64,000 nucleotides of DNA from Streptomyces sp. SW4 (GCA_003248315.1 QKWM01000004.1:1178001-1242000), one strand, 5' to 3'. Positions 19,646-29,191 are shown, numbered from the stretch's first letter. Made by a program: numbers and translations. Notes: generated from the sequence alone by a model not told the origin.

Positions 19646-20587
19646 CTACTCCGCGACGCGGACCGGGAGTTCCCGGACCGCGCCCCGCAGCGCCGTCGCC
19701 AGCTCCTCGTACTCCTCCGCCCGCGCCGCCCCCGCCCGCATCGCCAGCGCGATCCTCCGCGTCGGCGCCGGATCGGCGAAGGACGCGGTGAGGAGCTGGG
19801 AGGACCGGGCGGTCTCCACCCGGACCGCGGTGCGCGGCAGCAGCGTCACCCCCAGACCGCCGGCCACCAGCTGCACCAGCGTGGACAGCCCGGCGGCGGT
19901 CGTCGTCGCCGGCACGTCCGCGCGCCCGGCCTCGCGGCAGATGTCGAGGGCCTGGTCGCGCAGGCAGTGCCCCTCGTCGAGCAGCAGCAGGTTCAGCGAG
20001 CGCAGCGCCTCGCGCGGCACGCCCTCCCGGCCGCCGAGCCAGTGGTCGAGCGGGGTGACCAGGACGAAGTCCTCGTCGAACAGGGGCAGCTCGGTGACGC
20101 CCGGCACTCCGAGCGGGACCGCGAGCAGCAGCAGGTCGAGGCGGCCGGCCGCCAGCCCGTCCAGCAGGCTGGCGGTCTGCTCCTCGTGCACCTGGAGGTC
20201 CAGGTCCGGGTACCGCTCGTGCACCAGGCGCAGCACGGTCGGCAGCACGTACGGTGCCACGGTCGGGATGACGCCGAGCCGCAGGGCGCCGGTGAACGGG
20301 GCCCGGACCGCTTCGGCCTCCTCCATGAGCGCCCCGACCTCCGCGAGCACCGCCTTGGCGCGCACCGCGAGCCGCTCGCCGGCGGGCGAGAGCAGCACCT
20401 TGCGCGTCGTACGCTCGACGAGGGTGACACCGAGTGTCTCCTCCAGGGCGGACACCGCACCCGACAGCGCGGGCTGGCTCATGCCGATCGCGGCGGCCGC
20501 GTCCCGGAAGTGCAGGTGCTCGGCGACGGCCGCGAAGGCCCTGAGCTGGGCGAGGCTGGGCTGCCTCGGCTTGCCGACAGTACTGAT
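19646..20587 (-). CDS. oxyR: LysR-type peroxide regulator OxyR
   Basis: About 313 residues. The helix-turn-helix starts with PSLAQLRAFAAVAEHLHFRD and AIGMSQPALSGAVSALEETL, followed by LVERTTRKVLLSPAG. The effector domain contains the two peroxide-sensing cysteines, in LLLDEGHCLRDQ and ALDICREAG. It is divergent from ahpCD, its classic target. The start is odd: the first ATG (20482) would remove half the DNA-binding domain. The frame is open only back to a TGA near 20599, and no ATG, GTG, TTG or CTG lies ahead of PSLAQL. GGAGG sits just before ATC at 20587, so either an ATC start or a base error there. Confidence 0.93.
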   Translation of the reverse strand: MSTVGKPRQPSLAQLRAFAAVAEHLHFRDAAAAIGMSQPALSGAVSALEETLGVTLVERTTRKVLLSPAGERLAVRAKAVLAEVGALMEEAEAVRAPFTGALRLGVIPTVAPYVLPTVLRLVHERYPDLDLQVHEEQTASLLDGLAAGRLDLLLLAVPLGVPGVTELPLFDEDFVLVTPLDHWLGGREGVPREALRSLNLLLLDEGHCLRDQALDICREAGRADVPATTTAAGLSTLVQLVAGGLGVTLLPRTAVRVETARSSQLLTASFADPAPTRRIALAMRAGAARAEEYEELATALRGAVRELPVRVAE

Positions 20588-20672
20588 AACTACCTCCGAT
20601 CAACCCGACCGAGTGTAGCTATTTCCGTAATCAATGCACCGTGTGCCAACATCGTCAACGTCCAACCCATGG

Positions 20673-20697
20673 GAAACACCTGCAAACCGGGTGTTTC
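20673..20697 (+). promoter_or_regulatory. Hairpin in the ahpC leader
   Basis: GAAACACC (20673-20680) and GGTGTTTC (20690-20697) form a perfect 8-base stem around nine bases. It ends 10 bases ahead of the AAGGAGA ribosome site of ahpC. It may be an operator or a leader structure that affects translation. The rest of the 20588-20716 gap should hold the OxyR-controlled divergent promoters. Confidence 0.45.
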
Positions 20698-20716
20698 TTC
20701 GCTGCAAGGAGAGCGT

Positions 20717-21271
20717 GTGCTCACTGTCGGTGACAAGTTCCCCGAGTTCGAACTGACCGCCTGCGTCTCGCTGGAGAAGGGCAAGGAGTTCGAGAAGATC
20801 AACCACAAGACCTACGAAGGCAAGTGGAAGGTGATCTTCGCCTGGCCCAAGGACTTCACCTTCGTGTGCCCGACCGAGATCGCCGCCTTCGGCAAGCTGA
20901 ACGACGAGTTCGCCGACCGCGACGCCCAGGTCCTCGGCTTCTCCGGCGACTCCGAGTTCGTCCACCACGCCTGGCGCAAGGACCACGACGACCTGCGTGA
21001 CCTGCCCTTCCCGATGATGGCGGACTCCAAGCACGAGCTGATGCGGGACCTCGGCATCGAGGACGAGGAGGGCTTCGCCAAGCGTGCCGTCTTCATCGTC
21101 GACCAGAACAACGAGATCCAGTTCTCCATGGTGACCGCCGGCTCCGTCGGCCGGAACCCCAAGGAGGTCCTGCGGGTCCTGGACGCCCTGCAGACCGACG
21201 AGCTGTGCCCCTGCAACTGGACCAAGGGCGAGGAGACCCTCGACCCGGTCAAGCTGCTCGCCGGAGAGTGA
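20717..21271 (+). CDS. ahpC: Alkyl hydroperoxide reductase, peroxiredoxin subunit
   Basis: A 184-residue typical peroxiredoxin that reduces peroxides. The peroxidatic cysteine lies in DFTFVCPTEIAAF and the resolving cysteine in ELCPCNWTKGEE; the arginine of the active site is in the SVGRNPKEVLR segment. The start is GTG at 20717 (VLTVGDKFPEFEL) after AAGGAGA. AhpD follows after six bases and recycles it. In S. coelicolor OxyR activates this operon, and the gene is divergent from oxyR here. Confidence 0.97.
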   Translation: MLTVGDKFPEFELTACVSLEKGKEFEKINHKTYEGKWKVIFAWPKDFTFVCPTEIAAFGKLNDEFADRDAQVLGFSGDSEFVHHAWRKDHDDLRDLPFPMMADSKHELMRDLGIEDEEGFAKRAVFIVDQNNEIQFSMVTAGSVGRNPKEVLRVLDALQTDELCPCNWTKGEETLDPVKLLAGE

Positions 21272-21277
21272 TCCGAG

Positions 21278-21811
21278 ATGTCCCTCGACACCCTGAAGTC
21301 CGCCATACCGGACTACGCCAAGGACCTGAAGCTCAACCTGGGCTCGGTCATCGGCAACTCCGAGCTGCCCGCCCAGCAGCTGTGGGGCACCGTGCTGGCG
21401 ACCGCCATCGCCTCGCGCTCCCCCATCGTGCTGCGTGAGCTGGAGCCGGAGGCCAAGGCCAACCTGACGCCGGAGGCGTACACGGCCGCCAAGGCCGCCG
21501 CCGCCGTCATGGCGATGAACAACGTGTTCTACCGCACCCGGCACCTGCTGTCGGACCACGAGTACGGCACCCTCCGGGCCGGCCTGCGGATGAACGTCAT
21601 CGGCAACCCCGGCGTCGACAAGGTCGACTTCGAGCTGTGGTCCTTCGCGGTCTCCGCGATCAACGGCTGCGGCATGTGCCTGGACTCGCACGAGCAGGTG
21701 CTGCGCAAGGCCGGCATGGACCGCGAGACGATCCAGGAAGCGTTCAAGATCGCGGCCGTGATCCAGGCCGTGGGCGCCACCCTGGACGCCGAGGCGGTCC
21801 TCGCCGAGTAG
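21278..21811 (+). CDS. ahpD: Alkyl hydroperoxidase AhpD
   Basis: A 177-residue AhpD. The active site CxxC with its histidine is [13 protein letters not shown]. Other family segments are [20 protein letters not shown] and [14 protein letters not shown]. AhpD, with lipoate-linked partners, supplies electrons to AhpC in actinobacteria. The gene follows ahpC by six bases and ends at a strong hairpin. Confidence 0.97.
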   Translation: MSLDTLKSAIPDYAKDLKLNLGSVIGNSELPAQQLWGTVLATAIASRSPIVLRELEPEAKANLTPEAYTAAKAAAAVMAMNNVFYRTRHLLSDHEYGTLRAGLRMNVIGNPGVDKVDFELWSFAVSAINGCGMCLDSHEQVLRKAGMDRETIQEAFKIAAVIQAVGATLDAEAVLAE

Positions 21812-21841
21812 TCCCCGCGCACTCCCGTCCCGGGACGCGCA

Positions 21842-21881
21842 CGAAGGGCCCCGTCCACCCTCGGGTGGCCGGGGCCCTTCG
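21842..21881. terminator. Bidirectional terminator after ahpD
   Basis: CGAAGGGCCCCG (21842-21853) and CGGGGCCCTTCG (21870-21881) form a 12-base stem; CCACC and GGTGG inside extend it. It separates ahpD from the convergent permease gene. Confidence 0.88.
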
Positions 21882-21893
21882 CCGTGCCGCGCG

Positions 21894-23244
21894 TCAGGCC
21901 GACGCCGGTCCCGGCGCGGACGGGGCGGCGGGTCGGCCGGCGGCCTCGGCTCGGCCGCCGGGGCCGCGTCGGAGGAGGTGGCGCCGTGCGGCTTGGGGGT
22001 CTGCCGCAGCGCGGCCTCGCGGGAGTGCGCCCGCAGATACCCCACGACCGTGTTGGTGACCGCGACCAGCGGTACGGCGACCACCGCGCCGCCGATGCCG
22101 GCCACCAGGCCGCCGCAGGAGACCGCCAGCACCACGGCCAGCGGATGGACGCGGACCGCGCGCCCGAGGATGAACGGCTGGAGGATGTGCCCCTCGATCT
22201 GCTGCACCGCCAGGACGACGGCGAGGGTCATCACGGCGGTGAACACGCCCTGCGTGACGAGGGCGACCACGACCGCGAGCGCGCCCGAGACCACCGCGCC
22301 GACCAGCGGGACGAAGGCGAACAGGAAGATGAAGACGGCCAGCGGCACGGCCATCGGCACGTCCAGGAAGTAGATGCCGAGGCCGATGAAGACGGCGTCG
22401 ATCAGGGCCACTATCACCGTGCCGCGCACGTAGGCCGTCAGCGTCCGCCAGGCGCGCGGGCCGGCACCGGCCACGCCCGGCCGGGCCGCGGCCGGGACCA
22501 GCTTGAGCGTCCACTGCCAGATGCGCTTGCCGTCGTAGAGCAGGAACAGCGTCGAGAACACGGCGAGGAGGATGCCGGTCAGCGCCTCGACGACGACCGT
22601 GACACCCTCCAGGCCGGCGGAGGTGATCTGCTCGGTGTTGGCGCCGACCGCCTCGCGCAGGTTCTTCGCGATCTCGTTGATCTGCTTGTCGGTGACGTGG
22701 AAGGGGCTGTTCAGCAGCCACCTGCGCAACTCGTCGATGCCGTCCTGGATCTGGTCGGAGAGGGTGTCGATGTTCTCCATGACCTGCCAGGTGACGAACC
22801 ACCCGATCAGGCCCATCACCACGAAGCCGAGGATCGCGGTCATCGCGGTGGCCAGGCCCCGCGGGACGCCGATCCGGCGCAGCCGCGCCACCGTCGGCTG
22901 GAGCAGCGCCGTCATCAGCAGCGCGGCGACGAAGGCCAGCACCACCAGCTGGACGGCGCTGATGACGCGCATCAGCACCCACAGCGTGCCCGCGAGGACC
23001 AGCAGCCGCCAGCCCGCCTCGGCGGCGACCCGCATGCCCCAGGGCACGGCCTGCGCGGGGTCGGGGCGGGCCGGGACGGCCGGGGGATGGTCGGGGGCGG
23101 CGGCACGTGGTCGGCGTGCGCCGTCCGGCCGGCCTCCTCCTCGGCGTGCTCCCGTTCGACCTCGGCGCGGCGCTGGTCGAGCTTCCGGCTCATCCGGGTC
23201 AGCCCGTCACCCAGCCGTCCGAGCCACCCTGGCACTCGCGACAT
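21894..23244 (-). CDS. AI-2E family transporter (two frameshifts)
   Basis: About 450 residues. A charged N-terminus (MSRVPGWLGRLGDGLTRM) and a Pro-rich linker precede seven to eight membrane segments of the AI-2E/YdiK permease family: VVLAFVAALLMTALLQPTV, TAILGFVVMGLIGWFV, TGILLAVFSTLFLLYDG and LAVFIFLFAFVPLVGAV. LAVVLAVQQIEGHILQPFILG and PLAVVLAVSCGGLVAGIGGAV follow. Members export varied small solutes; the substrate here is unknown. Frame changes occur near 23055 (before VPWGMRVAAEAGWRLL) and near 21955, where the tail ends APSAPGPASA with stop at 21894. Confidence 0.88.
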
Positions 23245-23312
23245 GATCCGTCCTCTTCCCCGTCCGTCCCCACCACTCCCCCTGGAGTCGTCGCAGAGAA
23301 CCGTACAGGGCG

Positions 23313-23344
23313 GCAGCCCTCACCGTAGGACGGTGAGGGGCTGC
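23313..23344 (-). terminator. Terminator of the secreted transglycosylase gene
   Basis: GCAGCCCTCACCGT (23313-23326) pairs with ACGGTGAGGGGCTGC (23330-23344) with one bulged base and a three-base loop. It is 55 bases past the stop of the minus-strand gene. Confidence 0.75.
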
Positions 23345-23398
23345 GCGGGGTTGAGCGGCGGCCGGGGGCCGCGGGCCGGTCCGGGCCGGCGGGAAGGC

Positions 23399-24106
23399 TC
23401 AGTACCAGTGGTTGGCCTGCCAGAACGCCCAGGCGTCGCACGGGCTGCCGTAGCGGTCGTTCATGTAGTTCAGGCCCCACTTGATCTGCGTGGCCGGGTT
23501 GGTCCGCCAGTCGGCACCGGCGGAGGCGTACTTGCCCGCGGGCAGTGCCTGGAAGAGGCCGTAGGCGCCGGAGGAGGGGTTGACCGCCTGGTAGTTCCAG
23601 CTGGACTCGTGGTCCACGATGTTGCTGAAGCACTGCCACTGGCCGCTCGGGACCATCTGACGTGCCATCGACTGGATCTCGGCGATGGAGTACGAGCTCT
23701 GGACGGCGAAGTCGGAGGAGTCGCGCGTGGCGCTGCGGCTGGCGGCCTTCTTGGCCTCCTCGCGCTCCTTGGCCTCCTCGGCTGCCTTCTTGGCGGCCTC
23801 GTCGGCTTCCTTCTTCTTCGCGATGGCGGTCTCGGCGGCGGCCTTGCGTGCCGCTTCCTCGGCCTCCTTCTTGGCGCCCGCGTCGGCGGCGATGGCCTGA
23901 GCGTCGGCCTGCTGCGTCAGCGACGCGGTCTGCACCTGGGCCTGCTGCCCCACGGGGATGTCCGCGAGCAGCGTCGTGCCTGCTGCCGTCGCCTCCACGT
24001 CGTTGTTCTGCGCGGTGCTGCCCGAGGCAACGCCGACGACGCTTCCGACAGCGGTGACCGCCGTGGCCGAGGCCACTGCGAATCCCCGGACCGAAATCCG
24101 GCTCAC
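23399..24106 (-). CDS. Secreted lysozyme-like transglycosylase family protein
   Basis: 235 residues. A signal peptide (VSRISVRGFAVASATAVTAV) is followed by a long Ala/Glu/Lys coiled coil (residues 60-125). A C-terminal lysozyme-like domain has the likely catalytic glutamate in NIVDHESSWNYQAVNPSSG, then AYGLFQALPAGKYASAG, NPATQIKWGLNYMNDRYG and a final FWQANHWY. It probably cleaves peptidoglycan during growth or germination. GTG at 24106 is preferred because GGAAGGAAACC precedes it; ATG at 24124 is a weaker choice. A long structured leader lies upstream. Confidence 0.88.
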   Translation of the reverse strand: MSRISVRGFAVASATAVTAVGSVVGVASGSTAQNNDVEATAAGTTLLADIPVGQQAQVQTASLTQQADAQAIAADAGAKKEAEEAARKAAAETAIAKKKEADEAAKKAAEEAKEREEAKKAASRSATRDSSDFAVQSSYSIAEIQSMARQMVPSGQWQCFSNIVDHESSWNYQAVNPSSGAYGLFQALPAGKYASAGADWRTNPATQIKWGLNYMNDRYGSPCDAWAFWQANHWY

Positions 24107-24503
24107 ACGGTTTCCTTCCAGCATCGCCCGCTTCGGTGACCCTCGCGGACGCAATCGTGCCCCTGGCGCTGGCCTCCCCAACTTCGGGGTCACGGGAGGC
24201 GCGGGCCCGGTGGGCAACTCCCGGTGCGGGAGCGCCGCGTGGTGCTCGGGCGGCATACGACGCTGCTATGGAGTTGACGCATGGTGCTTGTGTGGCGCCG
24301 TACCGCTGGGGGCACGGCTGTGTCGTATGCGGGGCCTGACAGGAACGAGACTCTGCCGTAACACGACGCCGTGAGGCAATTCTGTGTTGCGTGTGAAAGC
24401 TCACATCCCGTTTGGCCCAGGGGATTCCCGGAAACCTCCGCACGCGACGGCGCCGCCCGGCTAGGCTCTACGCCTTTCCCGGACGGCGCCAACTGCCGCG
24501 TAA
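24107..24503 (-). promoter_or_regulatory. Long leader of the transglycosylase gene with inverted repeat and Crp-like box
   Basis: There is no supported gene in this stretch of about 400 bases. It holds GCATACGAC (24253-24261) paired with GTCGTATGC (24322-24330), able to close a structured 78-base domain. It also holds GTGTGAAAGCTCACA (24391-24405), a near match to cAMP receptor protein (Crp) half-sites with short spacing. Regulated leaders and Crp control are known for other Streptomyces cell-wall lytic genes such as rpfA; control here is inference. I could not match the c-di-AMP (ydaO) riboswitch consensus. Confidence 0.4.
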
Positions 24504-24523
24504 CCGGCCCTTATTGGGCCCGG
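24504..24523 (-). terminator. Terminator after phoH
   Basis: CCGGCCC (24504-24510) and GGGCCCGG (24516-24523) flank a TTATT loop just beyond the phoH stop codon. Confidence 0.7.
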
Positions 24524-24527
24524 CCTC

Positions 24528-25853
24528 TCAGAGGTGCCCGTCTTCGAGCATTTCGGTCACAAGCGCAGCGATCTGGGACCTCTCGGACCGCGTCAGGGTC
24601 ACGTGCGCGAAGAGCGGATGCCCCTTCAGCTTCTCCACGACGGCGACGACTCCGTCGTAGCGGCCGACGCGGAGATTGTCCCGCTGTGCCACGTCATGGG
24701 TGAGGACGACCCGTGAGTCGGCCCCGATCCGGGAGAGCACGGTCAGCAGGACGTTCCGCTCCAGGGACTGGGCCTCGTCGACGATGACGAACGCGTCGTG
24801 CAGCGACCGGCCGCGGATGTGGGTGAGCGGCAGGACCTCCAGCATGCCGCGGGCGGTGACCTCCTCGATGACCTCGCGGCTGGTGACCGCGGAGAGGGTG
24901 TCGAAGACGGCCTGGGCCCACGGGCTCATCTTCTCCGCCTCGGTGCCGGGCAGATAGCCCAGCTCCTGCCCTCCGACCGCGTACAGCGGACGGAAGACCA
25001 TGATCTTCTCGTGCTGACGGCGCTCCAGCACCGCCTCCAGGCCCGCGCACAGCGCCAGCGCCGACTTGCCGGTGCCGGCCCGGCCGCCCATCGACACGAT
25101 GCCGATCTCCGGGTCGAGCAGCAGGTCGAGCGCGATCCGCTGCTCGGCGCTGCGGCCCTTGACGCCGAACGCCTCCCGGTCGCCGCGCACCAGCCGGACG
25201 TTGCCGTCGGGGGTGACCCGGCCGAGCGCGTTGCCGCGCTCCGACTGGATGGTCAGACCGGTGTGCACGGGCAGGCCGGCGGCCTCGGGGACGTGGACCC
25301 GGCCCTCCTCGAAGAGGACGTCCACCTGGTCGCCGGGCAGGGTCAGTTCGGCCATCCCGGTCCAGCCGGAGGCGTCCGTGATGGCCAGCTCGGCGCGGTA
25401 CTCCTCGGCGAGGAGCCCGACGGAGGAGGCCTTGATCCTCAGCGGCAGGTCCTTCGACACGACGGTGACGTCGAACCCCTCGGCCTGCAGGTTGCGGGCG
25501 ACCGCGAGGATGCGGGAGTCGTTGTCCCCCAGGCGGTAGCCGGTGGGCAGCACGCTGGGGTCCGAGTGGTTGAGCTCGACCCGCACGGTCCCGCCGAGGT
25601 CCCCGATCGGGATGGGGGCGTCGAGGCGGCCGTGCCGGACCCGGTAGTCGTCGAGCAGGCGCAGGGCCTGCCGGGCGAAGTAGCCGAGTTCGGGATGGTG
25701 CCGCTTGGCCTCCAGTTCCGTCACCACGACGATGGGGAGCACGACCTCGTGCTCGTCGAAGCGGCTCAGGGCGTTCGGGTCGGCCAGCAGGACGCTGGTG
25801 TCGAGAACGTAGGTGCGCCGGTCTGGCTTGTGGCGCTGTGCGCTGGTCACCAC
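24528..25853 (-). CDS. PhoH family protein (PIN domain plus PhoH ATPase)
   Basis: 441 residues joining two domains. The N-terminal PIN ribonuclease domain has acidic residues in [27 protein letters not shown] and [15 protein letters not shown]. The C-terminal PhoH ATP-binding domain has Walker [16 protein letters not shown], Walker B-type [13 protein letters not shown] and TRVVLTHD-like [15 protein letters not shown]-PhoH proteins of actinobacteria are RNA helicase/ribonucleases. The start is GTG at 25853 or the adjacent GTG at 25850; no clear ribosome site is seen, so a leaderless message is possible. Confidence 0.94.
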   Translation of the reverse strand: MVTSAQRHKPDRRTYVLDTSVLLADPNALSRFDEHEVVLPIVVVTELEAKRHHPELGYFARQALRLLDDYRVRHGRLDAPIPIGDLGGTVRVELNHSDPSVLPTGYRLGDNDSRILAVARNLQAEGFDVTVVSKDLPLRIKASSVGLLAEEYRAELAITDASGWTGMAELTLPGDQVDVLFEEGRVHVPEAAGLPVHTGLTIQSERGNALGRVTPDGNVRLVRGDREAFGVKGRSAEQRIALDLLLDPEIGIVSMGGRAGTGKSALALCAGLEAVLERRQHEKIMVFRPLYAVGGQELGYLPGTEAEKMSPWAQAVFDTLSAVTSREVIEEVTARGMLEVLPLTHIRGRSLHDAFVIVDEAQSLERNVLLTVLSRIGADSRVVLTHDVAQRDNLRVGRYDGVVAVVEKLKGHPLFAHVTLTRSERSQIAALVTEMLEDGHL

Positions 25854-26156
25854 GGAAGGACGTACCCCCTCGTTAGAGGTCGGGGAGCGACGAGGCGGAG
25901 CTGGACCGGTCGACGGCTCCGATGCACGCCCTGCACGGGCCGGCGACCGGCCCTCGGCTGCGTCCGTGCCGTGACCGCACGGTCGGGCTGGTGCAAAGGG
26001 CCTCCCGGGCGGACGGCCCCGTGCCGCCCGCTGAGATGCGACGCCCGTGGTTCGGGCATCGACCTGGTGGGGTTATGCCCTCGAACAGCGGCCGCCATGC
26101 CACGGCGCACGACGGCGCGCCGGTGAACTCCTCGTGACCCGCGGGCCGACGTGAGG
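25854..26156. other. Intergenic stretch without recognised genes
   Basis: About 300 bases between phoH and the tetR-type gene, both on the minus strand. The phoH promoter should lie here. Short ORFs in several frames have no family match or good ribosome site, so none is called. Confidence 0.6.
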
Positions 26157-26732
26157 TCAGGGTGCGACCGTCTTGCGCAGCGTGCGCAGACACAGGGAGA
26201 GCGCGGCGTGCTTGGTCGCGCCCCGGCTGCGGGAGTGCTCCCACGCCGAGTAGAGGAGGGACCACAGCACGCTCTGCACCCACGCCGGACTCAGTTCCGC
26301 GTCCACGGTTCCTTCGGCGTGGCCGCGCTCGACGAGCCGGAGCAGGGCCCGGTCGGCCGGAGTCTCCTCGTCCCAGCCCGACCAGGTCATCAGCTGCGGG
26401 GAGTCGAACATCAGGGTCAGGCCGTCGCCGAGTTCGAAGTACTCCTGGCAGAGCCGCTCCAGCGCCTCGGGCACCGGGCCCTCCTCGGGGCGGGCGCGCT
26501 CGGTGGCGGCGGCGACCTTCTCCAGCACCTCGGTGCCGATGGCGGCCAGCAGGTCGGAGCGCTCGGGGAAGTAGCGGTGCACGGTGGTGCGCCCCACCCC
26601 GGCGGCCGACGCCACGTCGGCGAGGGAGGCGCTCGCGTCCGCGGCCAGCAGGGTCACCGCGGCGTCGAGGATGGCCCGCCGCGTGCGGGTGCGCGTGCCG
26701 CTCCCGGCCGTCGCGGTGCCGTGCTCAACCAT
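26157..26732 (-). CDS. TetR family transcriptional regulator
   Basis: 191 residues. The helix-turn-helix is RRAILDAAVTLLAADASASL then VASAAGVGRTTVHRYFPERSDLLAAI. The C-terminal ligand domain is variable (YFELGDGLTLMFDSPQLM). MVEHGTATAG at 26732 is chosen because it leaves the palindrome outside the gene. It is divergent from an ABC exporter, with a perfect palindrome between the starts, so it most likely represses that exporter. Confidence 0.92.
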   Translation of the reverse strand: MVEHGTATAGSGTRTRTRRAILDAAVTLLAADASASLADVASAAGVGRTTVHRYFPERSDLLAAIGTEVLEKVAAATERARPEEGPVPEALERLCQEYFELGDGLTLMFDSPQLMTWSGWDEETPADRALLRLVERGHAEGTVDAELSPAWVQSVLWSLLYSAWEHSRSRGATKHAALSLCLRTLRKTVAP

Positions 26733-26779
26733 GCGCACACGGTATCGCGTCACTCTGCAACAGAACTCGATTGCCCGAA

Positions 26780-26797
26780 TGGAACAGTCGTGTTCCA
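26780..26797. promoter_or_regulatory. TetR-type operator palindrome
   Basis: TGGAACA and TGTTCCA flank GTCG in a perfect 7+4+7 inverted repeat, 8 bases ahead of the ABC gene start and 47 bases ahead of the regulator start. Confidence 0.7.
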
Positions 26798-26805
26798 CTC
26801 GGAGC

Positions 26806-28771
26806 ATGACTGCTCCTCATGGTTCGGGCGCGGACACCGCGCCGCGGCTGCGGATCCTCTGGTCGTTCGCGCGCCCCCACAAGGCGGCGCTCTCCCTGGG
26901 ACTGCTGCTGGCCCTGGCCGGATCGGCGATGGGCCTGGCCACACCGATGGTGACCAAGTGGGTGCTCGACGCCCTGGGCGGATCGGCGTCGCTGAGCCGG
27001 CCCGTGGCGGGACTGCTGGTGCTGCTCGTGCTCGGTACGGCGGTCTGGTACTGGCAGTGGGTGCTGCTCGGCACCCTCGGCGAACGCGTGGTCCTGCAGG
27101 CCCGGGCGTCGATGGTGCGGCGGTTCCTGCGGTCCACCGTGCCCGCCGTCACCCGGCGCCCGCCGGGCGAGCTGGTCACGCGCGTCACCTCCGACACGGT
27201 GCTGCTGCGCGAGGCCGCCACCGGCGCGCTGATCGGCCTGATCAACGGCACGGTCATGCTGGCCGGCACGCTCGTCCTGATGGCCGTCCTCGACCTGGTG
27301 CTGCTCGGCACCACCCTGGTGGCGGTGGTGCTGGTGGGCGTGCTGTTCATGGTGCTGATGCCCGGGATAGCCACCGCCCAGAAGCGGGCGCAGGAACACA
27401 TCGGGCGGCTCGGCGGCGCACTGGAAGGCGCGCTGCGCGCCATCCGGACGGTGAAGGTGAGCCGGGCGGAGGAGCGCACGGCCGAGCGGATCATGGCGGA
27501 GGCGCGCGCGTCGGCCGAGCAGGGGGTGCGCGCGGTCCGCCGGGAGGCACTGGCCTGGACGATCGCGGGCTCGGGCATCCAGCTCGCCATCATCGCGATC
27601 CTGGGCCTCGGCGCCTGGCGCGTCGCCGACGGGGAACTGGCGGTGTCCTCCCTCATCGCGTTCCTGCTGTACGCGTTCGGCCTGATGGAGCCGATCAGCG
27701 AGCTGAGCCAGAACGTCACCGCGCTCCAGTCGGGCCTGGCCGCCGCCGAGCGCATCCGCGAGACGGAGGACATGCGGACGGAGGAGACCGAGGGCCCGCG
27801 GACGGGGGTGACCGGGGGCCTGCGGGCGGAAGGCGGGCGGGGCAGCGCGCTCCGGCGGGGCGCCGGCGGGCGGGGAACGGGGGCGCGTGCGGGAGGTCCC
27901 CGTACTGGAGCTGAGGAACGTGACGGCCGCCTACGGTCCCGGCGCCGGGCCGGCGGTGCGGGAGATCGACCTGGCCGTGCCGCGCCGCGGGCACACCGCG
28001 ATCGTCGGGCCGTCGGGCGCCGGCAAGACCACCCTGTTCTCCCTCGTCCTGCGCTTCCTGGAACCGACCCACGGCGAGGTGCTGCTGGACGGCCGCCCGT
28101 ACCGGGAGCTCAGCCACGACGAGATCCGGGCACGGCTGGCCTACGTCGAGCAGGACACGCCGATCGTGCCCGGCACGATCCGCGACAACCTGCTGCTCGC
28201 CCGCCCCGACGCCACCGAGGACGAGCTGCGCCGGGTGCTGCGCGACGTACGGCTGTCCGAGAAGGTCGACGCCCTCGAGGAGGGCCTGGACACCCCGCTG
28301 TCCGCCACCGCCGTCTCCGGCGGGGAACGCCAGCGCATCGCCCTGGCCCGGGCCCTGCTGCACACACCCGAGGTCCTGCTGCTCGACGAGGCGACGGCCC
28401 AGCTCGACGGCCTGACCGAGGCCGCCGTCCACGACTGTGTGCGCGAGCGGGCCGGGCGCGGCGCCGTGATCACGATCGCCCACCGGCTGTCCACCGTGAT
28501 CGACGCGGACACGATCGTAGTGATGGAGGGCGGCCGGGTCCGGGACCGGGGCCGCCACGACGAGTTGCTGGCGCGGGACGCGCTCTACCGCGAGCTGGTG
28601 GAGGCCCTGCGCATCGCCGGGACGCCGGCGCGGGAGCCGGGCGGGGGCGCGACGCAGGGCGCGGACGGCGGGGACGCAACGGAGGGCGCGGACGGCGCGG
28701 GCGCCGGGACAGAAAAACGGGCCGGTCCGTGGGGGGAGACGGACCGGCCCGAGGGGGGGCTTCCACCATAA
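26806..28771 (+). CDS. ABC exporter with fused membrane and ATPase domains (one frameshift)
   Basis: About 655 residues. A six-helix type IV exporter domain (LGLLLALAGSAMGLATPMVT, GLLVLLVLGTAVWYWQWVLL, TLVAVVLVGVLFMVLMPGI) has coupling segments such as RRPPGELVTRVTSDTVLLRE. The ATPase has Walker A GPSGAGKTT, signature VSGGERQRIALARALL, Walker B EVLLLDEATAQLDG and H-loop TIAHRLSTVI. The frame is lost between about 27780 and 27895, after ERIRETEDM, and resumes at VPVLELRNVTAAYGPG. ATG at 26806 follows GGAG. It works as a dimer, probably for drug or lipid export. The C-terminal coding end overlaps a terminator-like hairpin. Confidence 0.9.
28719..28750 (+). terminator. Hairpin at the end of the ABC exporter gene
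   Basis: GGGCCGGTCCGT (28719-28730) and ACGGACCGGCCC (28739-28750) form a perfect 12-base stem inside the last codons of the ABC gene. Confidence 0.7.
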
Positions 28772-29191
28772 CCCTTCGTAAGTGATGCCGCGCGCATCGG
28801 CGTGCCACAATTACTCTCCGAATTCGCGCGGCGACGCCGCGCTGGCCGCGGAACCATCGATTCAGCGCGGCGCGCCGCCCGGAGAGCGCCGGGATCACGG
28901 GCGAATCAGGGAAAGTCGGGCGCGGAGCGGGGGATGCGGGTGCGGTGCGCCGGATCCGGTCCGGGGCGGCTCCGCCGGGCACCGTTCCCGCACATCCCTC
29001 CACCGGGTGACCCCGACGGCGAGCGTCCGCTTGACCTCGGAACCGCGCAGCCCCCTCCACTGCGCGGTACCGACCGCGCAGCTTTGCTCACGCGAATTAC
29101 CTTGGTCTGAACTTACGTGATCGCGGGCCGCGGATGCGAGCCGAACGGGGTAACGATGTGAAAAACATGTGCCCCTGTGGCGTGAGTGAAC
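28772..29191. other. Intergenic stretch without recognised genes
   Basis: About 420 bases between convergent genes. It is less G+C rich than its surroundings near 28790-28830 and 29090-29180. Short GCGCGGCG inverted repeats are present near 28830-28875. No ORF has a ribosome site plus family match. I see no RNA gene I can name. Confidence 0.5.

Noticed and set aside
24391..24405. True E. coli-type CRP site
   Set aside because: Spacing between TGTGA and TCACA is four, not six, bases, so it is kept only as a Crp-like candidate.
24107..24503. c-di-AMP (ydaO) riboswitch
   Set aside because: The gene type and long leader made it worth checking, but I could not find the conserved core motifs by eye. 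A covariance search is needed.
26792..26806. TetR gene starting at 26807
   Set aside because: This start would place the operator palindrome inside the coding region; the family sequence begins near the ATG at 26732.
28772..29191. Small protein genes in the 28.8-29.2 kb gap
   Set aside because: Several ORFs of 60-110 codons exist on both strands, but none has a ribosome site, family motif or sensible codon pattern.
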